Below the pieces are notes generated by a model that did no database searches, was not told the origin of the DNA, and saw only the letters and a program-made list of their open reading frames with translations. Shown piece by piece: positions 1 through 7,683 of a stretch of DNA of 14,445 bases. Each line of letters opens with the position of its first letter. Within the stretch, counting starts at the first letter, position 1. The translations under genes were made by a program, and so were the position numbers. Source of the stretch: Alphaproteobacteria bacterium (GTDB taxonomy: Bacteria; Pseudomonadota; Alphaproteobacteria; Rhizobiales; Xanthobacteraceae); assembly GCA_005883115.1 (NCBI GenBank), contig VAZQ01000255.1, positions 1 through 14,445 of the forward strand. The letters run 5' to 3'.

Positions 1-50
1 CGATATTGCATCCGCGGTTTCGATGCGGCCTCGCCGTCCATGCGGACCAT
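1..50 (-). CDS. Possible 5' end of a hypothetical protein, cut by the window edge
   Basis: Reading leftwards, an ATG at 50 opens a frame with no stop before the window edge (MVRMDGEAASKPRMQY). It is preceded by a good ribosome-binding site (GGAGAG, about six bases upstream). It would follow the coiled-coil gene on the same strand after a gap of about 120 bases, so the two could be co-transcribed. Only about 16 residues are visible, so no family can be named. A competing ATG in another frame lies at 79-81. The call rests on the ribosome-binding site and strand continuity alone. Confidence 0.3.
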   Translation of the reverse strand, partial: MVRMDGEAASKPRMQY

Positions 51-172
51 GCCGTTCTCTCCATTCCGGAATGTTGGCCATCTATAGCGCCGTCCGAAGG
101 CGCGAGCAAAGTGCTACCAGCGCGCGACACGCCGCCTGTTGCCGAGCAATCTGCAGCGCTTTAATGACGCTC

Positions 173-1687
173 TCAGGCGGAGGTGGGCTCCGCTCCGCCG
201 CCTTCGGTCACCGCCTGTCCCGGATTACGGCCGGCGCCTTTGCCGTTTTTGGTCTTCTGCGGCTCCTTGCTAATGTCCGAGACCACCTCGAGCGTCGGAC
301 CAGTTACCGGCGCCGGGCGCCCCGCCAAAATATCGCGTTGCAGACGAGCATAGTCCCGACGCGTCGTTTCCAGCGCACCTTGGGCAACGGCGAGTTCGAC
401 CCGCTCGCGCTGCAGACTCGCGTTGAGCTCATCGATGCGCCGTTCGGCCTTGGCCCGATAGGCTCCCGCGTCGACCTCGATTTCGGCGATGCGGTCGCTC
501 AGCATCTTTATCTTCTGCTCGGCATGGGCGAGCACGGTCTCGCGCGCCTTGAGAGTTTCCGTGGCACTGTTGCAGCGCTCCTGGAGCGAGGCGCGCAATT
601 GCTCGAGCTCACGCACCTTGCCATCGAGCGCATCGCGGGCGGCCGTGAGCCGCTCGACCACCTTCTCGGTGCTGTTGCGGGCGATTGTCGCCTCCATCGC
701 CTTACGCTCGAGCACACGGATCTCCTCGGTTCGCCCGACGAGACTCTGGCGCACCTCCGAGAGGAGTTTCTCAGCAGTGGCTGCTCGCGAACGCAAGGCC
801 TCGAGCCGTAGATTCAATGCATAAGTCTCGGATTGATGCCGCTCGTTGGCCTCATCGCGCGCGGTGGCAAGCGTGGCGCGCTCGTTCTCCGCCGCCGTCA
901 GGCTGATCTCCATCTGCTCGAGCCGCGCACGCGCGGCAGTCAGTGCATTCTCGCTCTCGGTCAAGCGGCGCGATAATCGCGAGTTTTCTGCGAGGGTTTG
1001 ATCGAGCGCGGTTTGCAGCGAGCGCCTGTCATTCTCCAGCAGCAAGAGCTTTTCCCGCGTCTGCGCAGTCTCAGCCTGCAATTCCACGATCCGTTTATCG
1101 GCGCTACTGGCGTGATCGACCAGAATCTGGTTGGCCTCGCCCAGCGCTCGTGCATTGGCCGCCTCCTGCGCCAATTGGCTCTCGAGATTGGCGATCTCCG
1201 AACGCGCACCCACGATTTCGCTAGCAAGTTCCGCCTTGTCCCCGTCGAGCCCGCGCGCCGTCTGTTGCGCCAAGGCCAATTCCCGCCGCAGGTCCTCGCC
1301 CGCGGTTTCCAGATCGGCCGCGCGTTTTCCGAGCAAGCCGTATTCGCTGCGCAAGCTCTCGTGAGTGCTGCGAAGTTCTGTGAGCGCATTGCGCAAGCCG
1401 AAATTCTCGGTCTTCTCCTGCTCGAGCGCGTGCAGCGACGAGCCGATCGGCTCGACGAGATTGCGGAAGGCTTCCTTAAGGTCGTCGAGCGCGCCGATAC
1501 GACGGTCGGTATCGATCAGAAGGTTGCGCAGCGTCTCGTTGTCTTCACCGACCCGGGCACCAATATCGGCAAATGTCGGCTCGCTGCGCTGTTCGCCGCC
1601 GCTCGCTAAAATTTTGGCGGAAGCAGGGCTCGGAAACGACGCGGATGCGACGCCCTTCCGTGCAAGAAAGTCGGAGATCGTACGCAT
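173..1687 (-). CDS. Crescentin-like coiled-coil cytoskeletal protein
   Basis: This is a 504-residue protein that is almost entirely alpha-helical coiled coil. From about residue 55 to 455 it is a heptad-like series of Leu/Ala at core positions with Glu, Arg, Lys and Gln between, and no Trp. A short N-terminal head (MRTISDFLARKG) and a Pro/Gly-rich tail, from about residue 455 on, flank the rod. The head-to-rod junction (FADIGARVGEDNETLRNLL, then LKEAFRNLVEPI) resembles crescentin-family proteins I associate with Bradyrhizobium relatives. Crescentin forms intermediate-filament-like structures that curve Caulobacter cells; a role in shape or polarity here is inferred. I chose the ATG at 1687, which has GGGGG four bases upstream. 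A GTG at 1708 would add a Cys/Gly-rich heptapeptide and has its GGGAGG too close. Generic coiled-coil (SMC- or Myosin-tail-like) matches would be composition artefacts. The gene is probably unrelated to the catabolic cluster beside it. Confidence 0.7.
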   Translation of the reverse strand: MRTISDFLARKGVASASFPSPASAKILASGGEQRSEPTFADIGARVGEDNETLRNLLIDTDRRIGALDDLKEAFRNLVEPIGSSLHALEQEKTENFGLRNALTELRSTHESLRSEYGLLGKRAADLETAGEDLRRELALAQQTARGLDGDKAELASEIVGARSEIANLESQLAQEAANARALGEANQILVDHASSADKRIVELQAETAQTREKLLLLENDRRSLQTALDQTLAENSRLSRRLTESENALTAARARLEQMEISLTAAENERATLATARDEANERHQSETYALNLRLEALRSRAATAEKLLSEVRQSLVGRTEEIRVLERKAMEATIARNSTEKVVERLTAARDALDGKVRELEQLRASLQERCNSATETLKARETVLAHAEQKIKMLSDRIAEIEVDAGAYRAKAERRIDELNASLQRERVELAVAQGALETTRRDYARLQRDILAGRPAPVTGPTLEVVSDISKEPQKTKNGKGAGRNPGQAVTEGGGAEPTSA

Positions 1688-1746
1688 GGCACCCCCACAA
1701 CATGACACAACCTCCCGGCTTATACAGACTTTTCCAATCGGTCACA

Positions 1747-1794
1747 ATCGAAACACCGATGCCATCGAAACACCGATGCCAAAACACCGATGCC
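1747..1794. repeat. Short tandem repeat, 17-bp unit, 2.8 copies
   Basis: Two perfect adjacent copies of ATCGAAACACCGATGCC lie at 1747-1763 and 1764-1780, followed by a partial copy at 1781-1794 that keeps AAACACCGATGCC. The array sits in the 165-base non-coding gap between the end of the UbiD-family gene and the start of the crescentin-like gene, about 60 bases upstream of the latter. The rest of this gap shows no convincing gene, promoter or terminator. The repeat could be a slippage product or a repeated operator; the sequence alone cannot tell which. Confidence 0.85.
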
Positions 1795-1873
1795 GCCGCA
1801 AAAGCAAGCATGACCAAGGCCTATTTCTTGAAAGGACGCAGCAAGGCCGCGGCCAGAGCACTGAAGGCCATGC

Positions 1874-3352
1874 TCAGCCGCGCGGCAACACGTGCGCCCA
1901 TTTGGCACGGATGCCGGCGTCGAGTTCCTTGCTGGCACGCGCGACGCGGGGGAAGCTGTCGCGCCGCGACCAGGGTTTGCAGGCATCGATAACCACGCGC
2001 GCGTTGCGCGGATCGTCGCCACCATATGCCATCGGGTCAAGCGCGGTGCTCCAGCAGCCGCGCAATGTTTCCATGCCTTCGCGCGGGTCGCAGCGCGTGC
2101 ACATCGCCCACACCACTTGATCCATGTCGGCGGGATCGATGTCGTCGTCAACCACCACGACAAAGCGGTTGGCGTAGGCGCCTGCGTGGCATTGGGAGGC
2201 GATCAGCCCCGCCTGCTTAGCGTGACCCGCATATTGCTGCTTGATCGAGACCGTGAGCCACAGCCGGCTTCCGCCCGCGGCATGCGCCCAGACGCCCTTC
2301 ACTTCCGGCACGCCGGCCGCTTCGAGCTGATTCCACACAGCGCCGGAGCGGTAGGTCCCGCGATAGAAGGAATCGTCATCGGGTGGCACCGCCGGGACCG
2401 CGCCCAGCAGGATCGGGTTGTTCCGGTGCATGAAAGTCGCGATGCGGATCGCCGGTTCTTTTTTTCTGCCCCCCGCGTAATAGCCGGTCCATTCCCCGAG
2501 CGGCCCCTCATCGAGCAGATCGTTGGGATGGATAAACCCCTCGAAAGCGATCTCCGCGTGCGCCGGAATCGGCAGCCCAGTGGCCGGCCCCTCGATCACC
2601 TCGACCGGCTCACCGATCAGACCGCCGGCCACATCGTATTCGTTCTTTCCGTATGGGATCTCGAGTCCCCCCACCATGAACAAGGCGGGATGCATGCCCG
2701 CGACCACCGCGATCGGACACGGCTCGCCGCGCTCGTGATAACGCCGTTTGATCAAATCGCCATGCTTGCCTTTGGAGCACATTACCGTGGCCACGTTCGG
2801 CCCCTGGTATTGCACGCGATAAGCGCCGTAATTGATCCAGCCGGTGTCGGGGTCCTTCATGATCACCATGCACCCCGTGCCGATATAGTAGCCGCCGTCG
2901 TGCTCGTGCCAGCGCGGCGTCGGGATCGTGTCGATGTTCACGTTTTTGCCGCTGCTGACGTTCTCCATGAGCGGACCGGATTTCACTTTCACCGGTGCGA
3001 AGCTGCGCGCTTCATTCATGTATTTGCGCCAATAGGAGACGAGCTCGATCGCAGAAGCGTCGAGCGGCATGCCAACGGTGAGATTGATGCGCCGCACTGA
3101 CGTGAGAATGTTCGCGAGGATGCGGTGCCCGTGAGGATAGCCCGGAATGTCGTCGAATAGCACTGCGCGATTGCCCATCTTGCGCATGTAGAGGTCGACG
3201 ATTCCGCCGATTTCGACCTCCCGCTCCGCACCGTTGATCTCCTGCAGCTCGCCCGCCGCGCGCAGCGCATCGATCCAAATACGCAGGTCCTGGTTCGACG
3301 GCTTGGGCGCGCTACTTGCGGAGCGCTTCGTGGCTTGGGCGACGCTCTGCAT
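1874..3352 (-). CDS. UbiD-family prenylated-FMN-dependent (de)carboxylase
   Basis: This 492-residue protein has the usual UbiD length and runs through the whole fold. UbiD enzymes reversibly decarboxylate aromatic, heteroaromatic or alpha,beta-unsaturated acids using prenylated FMN. The cofactor segment NYGAYRVQ is at 174-181, giving Asn174 and Arg179. His197 is spaced as the metal ligand in fungal Fdc1. The catalytic block DEGPLGEWTGYY at 281-292 gives Glu282 and Glu287. Together these form the Arg-Glu-Glu triad with family spacing, so the enzyme looks active. The start has GAGGAG seven bases upstream and lies 15 bases after the large-subunit stop, so the gene is the third of the minus-strand operon. 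The substrate is unknown; the neighbours suggest a carboxylated N-heterocycle. Menaquinone-pathway UbiD is a less likely alternative because no quinone genes are nearby. The prenyltransferase UbiX is not in the window. Confidence 0.92.
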   Translation of the reverse strand: MQSVAQATKRSASSAPKPSNQDLRIWIDALRAAGELQEINGAEREVEIGGIVDLYMRKMGNRAVLFDDIPGYPHGHRILANILTSVRRINLTVGMPLDASAIELVSYWRKYMNEARSFAPVKVKSGPLMENVSSGKNVNIDTIPTPRWHEHDGGYYIGTGCMVIMKDPDTGWINYGAYRVQYQGPNVATVMCSKGKHGDLIKRRYHERGEPCPIAVVAGMHPALFMVGGLEIPYGKNEYDVAGGLIGEPVEVIEGPATGLPIPAHAEIAFEGFIHPNDLLDEGPLGEWTGYYAGGRKKEPAIRIATFMHRNNPILLGAVPAVPPDDDSFYRGTYRSGAVWNQLEAAGVPEVKGVWAHAAGGSRLWLTVSIKQQYAGHAKQAGLIASQCHAGAYANRFVVVVDDDIDPADMDQVVWAMCTRCDPREGMETLRGCWSTALDPMAYGGDDPRNARVVIDACKPWSRRDSFPRVARASKELDAGIRAKWAHVLPRG

Positions 3353-3367
3353 CCGGCACTCCTCATT

Positions 3368-5785
3368 TCAGCTCGCAGCGCGCACGCAGGAAGACGAGTT
3401 GTGCTGCCGGCTCAAGATCTCCTTGAGCCGCTGCGGCGTCACCGGCAGCTGCCTCACCGCACCCGGCATTCCGATAGCGTCATCGATGGCGGAGGCAATC
3501 GCCGCACCGACCCCGGTGATACCGCTCTCGCCCGCCCCTTTGATGCCGAGCGGATTAAGCGGACTCATATAGTCCTCGCGCAAGATGACATGGACGTTCG
3601 CAACCTCGCGTGCCGTCGGCAGAAGGTAATCGGCAAAAGTCGTCGCCAGCGGATCGCCGCGCTCATTATAGGTGAATTCCTCGAGCAGCGCCCCACCCAT
3701 GCCTTGAGCGAACCCGCCAACGATTTGCCCTTTCACCAGCGCCGGATTGATCGCGCGGCCGATGTCGTAAGCAATGACGTAGTCCTCGACCGCGACGCTG
3801 CCAGTGTCGCGATCGACCTTCACCACTGCGAAGTGAATGCCGTATGGGTAGACTTGGTGCTTCACCCGGAACCAGCCTTCGGCTGACAAACCCGGCACGC
3901 GGCCGCCGAGGGTTTTCGACGTCGGGGCAAGATGCTCGGCAATGTCGCCGAGACTGATTGAAGGCCCCGCAGGATCGTCCTTGTGCCGCACGTTTCCGTC
4001 GATGATTTCGAGCGTCTCGGGATGCGCTTGCATCAGTGATGCCGCCGCCTCGATGGCTTTTGCGCGCAGCTTAACGGCACCCTCATGGGTGGCGGATGCC
4101 GTCATGACCGTCGCGCGCGACGCATGCGCTCCGATCCCATAGGTGATGCGATCGGTCTGGCCGTGGGTGACGCGGACGCGCCGATAATCAATGCCCAAAA
4201 CCTCGGCGCATACCTGCGCCATCACCGTCTCGAAACCTTGGCCGAGCGAGGCGCCGCCGGTGATGAGCTCGACCGCGCCCGAGCTGTCGACCTCGATTCT
4301 CACCCCGTCGGCCGGGCCCAATCCGCTCTTTTCCACGAACATCGCAAATCCGGCTCCGACCGCTTCACCGCCAGCGCGCCGGCGCGCCAGCTCGACCTTG
4401 CGCTTGTCCCACTCGAGCCTGGCCAAGAGCTTGTCGAGCAAGCCGACATAATCTCCGGAATCGTGCTCAATCTCCTCCCCCAAGGCCTCGAGCGGCCGGT
4501 GATACGGCATCTCATCCGCCGCAATCGCGTTGCGCCGTCGCACCTCGTTCGGCTCGATGCCAAGCTTGGTCGCAATGGCGTCGATCAGCCGCTCGCGAAC
4601 GAACGTCGTCTCGTAACGCCCCGGCGCCCGGTAGGTGGCCGCTGGCGTCTTGTTCGTGAGGCGAAAGTGGCCCACCGCGCGATAGGCCGGCACCCGATAG
4701 GGACCCGGCAGGATGCCCGCCGTCATATGTACGACGCGCGCGGCGTGGGTGCGCACATAGGCGCCCTGGTCGTGGAAATAGCAGTCATCAATTGCGAGGA
4801 TGCGGCCCTCATCGTCGACCGCCGCGCGCAGGCGGTGAAGCTGCTGGCGCGATTGGTTGGCGGCCATCAAATGCTCACGCCGGTCCTCGAGCCATTTCAC
4901 CGGCCGGTTGAGGCGCATCGCGGCTACGCACACCAGCACGTCTTCCGGATAGAGCTCGCCGCGGATGCCGAACCCGCCTCCGACATGGGATTCGAGGACG
5001 TGGATCGAGGACGGCGCGCGCTTGAGCATGCGCGCGAGCAGGTCGCGATTGCGATGTGGCACTTTGGCGGCGCCATGCAATTGGAGGATGTCGCGCGCCG
5101 CATCATAGCGCCCGATCGCACCGCGCGTCTCGAGCGGCACGCCGGAATGGCGTCCGATCGCCAATTCGAGCTCAACGACCATAGGTGCTGCGCGCAGGAC
5201 TGCGTCAACGTCGCCGTAGCCCTGACGAACGATACATACCTCGGTGGTGCGGCCGGTGAAGAATTCGACGGGCTCAGCCTCAGCAGCGAGCAAGACCGGC
5301 AGTTCCTCGACTTCGAGCGCGACAAGCTCGGCCGCGTCTTCCGCCACATAGGGATCATCGGCGAAAACCGCAGCGACCGGCTCGCCCACATACCGCACCT
5401 TTTCGGTTGCGAGCACCGGCTGGCGATAGGGTTCCAGCGCGGGAATTCGCCCCTCACGGAAATCGATCGGCGGCACGTCGGCTATGTCGGCTGCGGTCCA
5501 CACCGCGACGACTCCGGGCAGCGCGAGCGCAGCCGAGGCGTCGATCGCGACGATTTTGCCGTGGGCGTGGTTGGCGCGAACAAGGCGCATGTGCAGCTGG
5601 TGCGCAAATGAGATATCGCCAGCGAAGCGACCGTGCCCCCGAACCAGCGGCGGATCCTCGAGCCGCGTGACGGATTGTCCGATCCACTTGTTGGCCACGG
5701 CCGCCCCCGCTGCGCTCCCGTCTTGGCTGCGGCCGCTCTCTTGCGATTGCTGATGCTGCCGTCCGGCGTCGACGGTGAGAGTCAT
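3368..5785 (-). CDS. Xanthine dehydrogenase-family molybdopterin-binding large subunit
   Basis: This 805-residue protein is the catalytic subunit of a three-subunit (L/M/S) molybdenum hydroxylase, which inserts oxygen from water into a C-H bond, often next to a ring nitrogen. The N-terminal hammerhead domain begins at IGQSVTRLEDPPLVRG (35-50). The molybdopterin-binding glycines are VGGGFG (268-273), an active-site loop reads TYRAPGRYE (384-392), and the catalytic base is in KGAGESG, with Glu near 753. The loop is not the AYRCSFR signature of true form I CO dehydrogenase, so this is not CoxL. I chose the ATG at 5785 over a longer frame because it overlaps the ancestral stop of the FAD subunit (ATGA) and the upstream residues are unlike the family. 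The leader before the hammerhead (about 30 residues) is Gln/Ser-rich and has no twin-arginine signal, so the protein is probably cytoplasmic. The small subunit is encoded in the divergent operon. Confidence 0.93.
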   Translation of the reverse strand: MTLTVDAGRQHQQSQESGRSQDGSAAGAAVANKWIGQSVTRLEDPPLVRGHGRFAGDISFAHQLHMRLVRANHAHGKIVAIDASAALALPGVVAVWTAADIADVPPIDFREGRIPALEPYRQPVLATEKVRYVGEPVAAVFADDPYVAEDAAELVALEVEELPVLLAAEAEPVEFFTGRTTEVCIVRQGYGDVDAVLRAAPMVVELELAIGRHSGVPLETRGAIGRYDAARDILQLHGAAKVPHRNRDLLARMLKRAPSSIHVLESHVGGGFGIRGELYPEDVLVCVAAMRLNRPVKWLEDRREHLMAANQSRQQLHRLRAAVDDEGRILAIDDCYFHDQGAYVRTHAARVVHMTAGILPGPYRVPAYRAVGHFRLTNKTPAATYRAPGRYETTFVRERLIDAIATKLGIEPNEVRRRNAIAADEMPYHRPLEALGEEIEHDSGDYVGLLDKLLARLEWDKRKVELARRRAGGEAVGAGFAMFVEKSGLGPADGVRIEVDSSGAVELITGGASLGQGFETVMAQVCAEVLGIDYRRVRVTHGQTDRITYGIGAHASRATVMTASATHEGAVKLRAKAIEAAASLMQAHPETLEIIDGNVRHKDDPAGPSISLGDIAEHLAPTSKTLGGRVPGLSAEGWFRVKHQVYPYGIHFAVVKVDRDTGSVAVEDYVIAYDIGRAINPALVKGQIVGGFAQGMGGALLEEFTYNERGDPLATTFADYLLPTAREVANVHVILREDYMSPLNPLGIKGAGESGITGVGAAIASAIDDAIGMPGAVRQLPVTPQRLKEILSRQHNSSSCVRAAS

Positions 5786-5880
5786 GCGGCCGCCTGTTCG
5801 AGCGCCCGACGCGTCACCGTGCGTGCGAGGTCGCGGCGGTATGTGGCGCTGGTCACGGCATCTTCGAGCGGATCGACCGC
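5782..5880 (-). other. Out-of-frame C-terminal remnant of the M1 FAD subunit
   Basis: Read from 5880 leftwards, this stretch encodes AVDPLEDAVTSATYRRDLAR, then TVTRRALEQAAA and TGA. This is the conserved C-terminus of CoxM-type subunits (compare ASYRQHLAAVLSRRALEKA at the end of M2). It is one frame away from the rest of the gene. A single missing base, or two extra bases, somewhere in about 5880-5897 explains it. Its TGA (5782-5784) overlaps the large-subunit ATG (5783-5785) as ATGA, the usual coupling arrangement, which supports this as the ancestral reading frame. Confidence 0.88.
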
Positions 5881-6644
5881 GGCTGCAACCCAACCGCGGC
5901 GGCCGCAGTCTCGAAGGATGCGCGGTCGGCCGTACGTCCGGCGAGAGCCCGCTCGGCGTCGGCTATGCGCCGCGGCTGCGGCTCAATCCCGCCAACCGCT
6001 ACGCGCGGATCGCAGATCACCCCATCTTGGAGGCGAAAGCTCACAAGGGCCATGCCTAGGGCAAAGTCGCCGGCGCGGCGATTGAACTCATAGAAACCGA
6101 AACGGGAGTCGGCGCCACTGACGGGCAGCCGTACTTCCGTCAAAAGCTCGTCCTCATTCAGCGCCGTCGTCATGATCCCGCGGAAAAAGTCCTGCGCCGG
6201 AATGGTGCGAGTGCCAGCCGCGCTTCTCGTCACCATTTCTGCGCCGAGCGCCGCCGCCACGAGACACCATTCGGCGGCAGGATCGGCATGCGCGATGCTG
6301 CCGCAGAACGTGCCGCGGGTGCGAATCGGATAATGGGCGATGTGACGCACTACCACGGCGAGGAGCCGCCCCAGCGGACCATCCACCACCGGCTTGTGGA
6401 AGGCCGCATGGCGCACGCCCGCGCCGATGCAAAGCCGTCCCCCGTCCACAGCGAGTCGCCGCAGCGCCTCGACCCCGTTGATGTCCACAAGATGCGCCGG
6501 GCGTGCCAGACGAAACGCCATGATCGGCACGAGGCTCTGGCCCCCCGCAAGCACGCGCCCATCTTCGGCCGCAACCTCGGCCAGCGTATCGACTGCTTCT
6601 TCGATCGTCTTGGGGGCGTGATAGCGGAACCGCGCGGGCTTCAT
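5853..6644 (-). CDS. Molybdenum hydroxylase FAD-binding medium subunit (M1), 3' end frameshifted
   Basis: This is a CoxM/CutM-type FAD subunit, which passes electrons from the iron-sulfur subunit to the final acceptor. Both FAD motifs are present: AGGQSLVPI (about 33-41) and TRGTFCGSIAHADPAAEW (about 109-126). The family normally has about 285 residues. This frame stops after 263, and its last nine residues (PRSIRSKMP) do not fit the family. The missing C-terminus is present downstream in another frame (5782-5880), giving 286-287 residues if restored. The start at 6644 is well supported by GAGG five bases upstream and by the family N-terminus MKPARFRYH. It is the first gene of the minus-strand operon. 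It is partly redundant with M2 across the divergent promoter region. Whether it makes a working protein is uncertain: the FAD domain is intact but the C-terminal domain is damaged. Confidence 0.88.
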   Translation of the reverse strand: MKPARFRYHAPKTIEEAVDTLAEVAAEDGRVLAGGQSLVPIMAFRLARPAHLVDINGVEALRRLAVDGGRLCIGAGVRHAAFHKPVVDGPLGRLLAVVVRHIAHYPIRTRGTFCGSIAHADPAAEWCLVAAALGAEMVTRSAAGTRTIPAQDFFRGIMTTALNEDELLTEVRLPVSGADSRFGFYEFNRRAGDFALGMALVSFRLQDGVICDPRVAVGGIEPQPRRIADAERALAGRTADRASFETAAAAVGLQPRSIRSKMP

Positions 6645-6792
6645 CGTTCCTCATCGCGGATACGGCGGCCGTCAAAGCAAGGCAGAACGATCACCGCTCG
6701 TCGCGCCTATGCGGGCACTGATTTTTTTGGATTGAGGCACAGTTGGTGGTGTATGTAAAGAAGCCGCGTCCACGGGGATCGATCCGCCAAAG
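6645..6792. promoter_or_regulatory. Divergent intergenic control region between the two operons
   Basis: This 148-base gap separates the starts of M1 (minus) and M2 (plus), so promoters for both operons are expected here. An AT-richer patch at 6720-6760, including a run of seven T at 6722-6728, is the most promoter-like part. For the plus direction, TTGAGG (6732-6737) and TGTAAA (6754-6759) with 16-base spacing is a weak sigma-70-like match. The minus gene has a good ribosome-binding site; the plus gene does not. No open frame of its own is seen in the gap, and no regulator gene is adjacent. Confidence 0.5.
6776..6785. promoter_or_regulatory. Perfect palindrome GGATCGATCC just upstream of the M2 start
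   Basis: A 10-base perfect palindrome lies 7 bases before the M2 ATG, in the place where a Shine-Dalgarno sequence would be expected. It could be half of an operator or could shape the leader. A 10-mer of this kind also arises by chance in GC-rich DNA, so confidence in function is low. Confidence 0.2.
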
Positions 6793-7674
6793 ATGAAGCC
6801 GCCCCCCTTTCGCTATCACGATCCAAAAACAGTCAGCGAGACGATCGGGCTGCTCGGTAGCCTCGAAAACGCCAAGCTGCTTGCGGGCGGTCAGTCGTTG
6901 ATGCCCATGCTCAACATGCGATTTGTGCTGCCCGACCACATCGTCGATCTCAACCGCGTTGAAGGCTTGTCCTACATCCGCGAGATGCGCAGCGCGCTTG
7001 AAATCGGCGCCATGACGCGCCAGCGCGATCTCGAATTTTCCGACGCGGTGCGCGCGCGCTGGCCGATCATGCACGAAGCATTGCTGCAGATAGGGCACCG
7101 GCAGACCCGCAACCGGGGCACAATCGGCGGCTCGCTATGCCATCTCGATCCGGCGGCGGAACTGGTCTCGCTCGCATTGGCCTATGACGCGACCGTCACG
7201 GTCGCCGGCCCGAACGGGCAACGCGAGGTCCCGTTCGCCGACTTTCCCGTCGCCTATATGACGCCCGCAATCGAGCCGAACGAACTCGTCGTCGGTGTGC
7301 GCTACCCGCAATGGGCGGCCAACCACGGCTATGCGTTCGTCGAATTTTCGCGCCGGCATGGCGACTTCGCCATCACCTCGGCCGCCGTTTTGCTCGAGGG
7401 CGAGGCCTCGGGCAAGATCACGCGCGCCTCGGTGACCGTCGGCGGCCTGGGAACTGCGCCACGCCGCGCCCAAGATGTCGAGCAGGCAATCGTGGGGCAG
7501 GTGCCGGCAGGCACGCTCTTCCGCGATGCCTGCGAGAGCTGCCGAAAGCTCGAGGCAATAGATGACGTGCACGCCCCGGCGTCTTATCGTCAGCATTTGG
7601 CCGCGGTGCTGTCGCGGCGGGCCCTGGAGAAGGCGTACGTGCGCTTGCGCGATGCGCACGGGCAGCCGCACTAG
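6793..7674 (+). CDS. Molybdenum hydroxylase FAD-binding medium subunit (M2), intact
   Basis: This 293-residue protein is a full-length CoxM/CutM-type FAD subunit. The first FAD motif AGGQSLMPM is at 31-39 and the second, TRNRGTIGGSLCHLDPAAEL, is near 105-124. The C-terminal domain ends in the family motif ASYRQHLAAVLSRRALEKA. The start gives the family N-terminus MKPPPFRYHDPKT, but the upstream bases (GATCCGCCAAAG) hold no clear Shine-Dalgarno, so the leader may be short or initiation weak. The protein is the second FAD subunit in the window and nine bases upstream of the small subunit, with which it presumably forms the M-S part of a hydroxylase. It may serve the large subunit across the divergent promoter, a second hydroxylase whose large subunit lies elsewhere, or replace the frameshifted M1. 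The sequence fits all three; I favour the first or last. Confidence 0.93.
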   Translation: MKPPPFRYHDPKTVSETIGLLGSLENAKLLAGGQSLMPMLNMRFVLPDHIVDLNRVEGLSYIREMRSALEIGAMTRQRDLEFSDAVRARWPIMHEALLQIGHRQTRNRGTIGGSLCHLDPAAELVSLALAYDATVTVAGPNGQREVPFADFPVAYMTPAIEPNELVVGVRYPQWAANHGYAFVEFSRRHGDFAITSAAVLLEGEASGKITRASVTVGGLGTAPRRAQDVEQAIVGQVPAGTLFRDACESCRKLEAIDDVHAPASYRQHLAAVLSRRALEKAYVRLRDAHGQPH

Positions 7675-7683
7675 GAACCGACC

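Noticed and set aside
62..73. 12-base perfect palindrome CATTCCGGAATG as an operator
   Set aside because: Single occurrence, no paired half-sites or known consensus, overlapping a candidate ribosome-binding site; not enough to call.
87..103. Hairpin GCGCC / GGCGC downstream of the coiled-coil gene as a terminator
   Set aside because: The stem has only 5 base pairs and no T-run follows in the direction of transcription; likely chance in GC-rich DNA.
23..811. A 262-codon plus-strand open frame opposite the coiled-coil gene
   Set aside because: Its translation is Arg/Leu-rich and featureless, whereas the minus strand gives a coherent coiled-coil rod.
1747..1794. CRISPR array
   Set aside because: The repeats are directly adjacent with no spacers, and there are fewer than three full copies.
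1892..3100. A 402-codon plus-strand open frame opposite the UbiD-family gene
   Set aside because: Same cause: high-GC shadow of a well-conserved gene with intact catalytic motifs on the other strand.
4085..5611. A 508-codon plus-strand open frame opposite the hydroxylase large subunit
   Set aside because: It is a mirror of the codon bias of the real minus-strand gene. Its translation has no recognisable fold, while the opposite strand gives an intact family member.
3368..5785. Possible aerobic CO dehydrogenase (cox operon), suggested by CoxM-, CoxS- and CoxG-like neighbours
   Set aside because: The large subunit has TYRAPGRYE in place of the AYRCSFR loop, and no coxD, coxE or coxF genes are seen.
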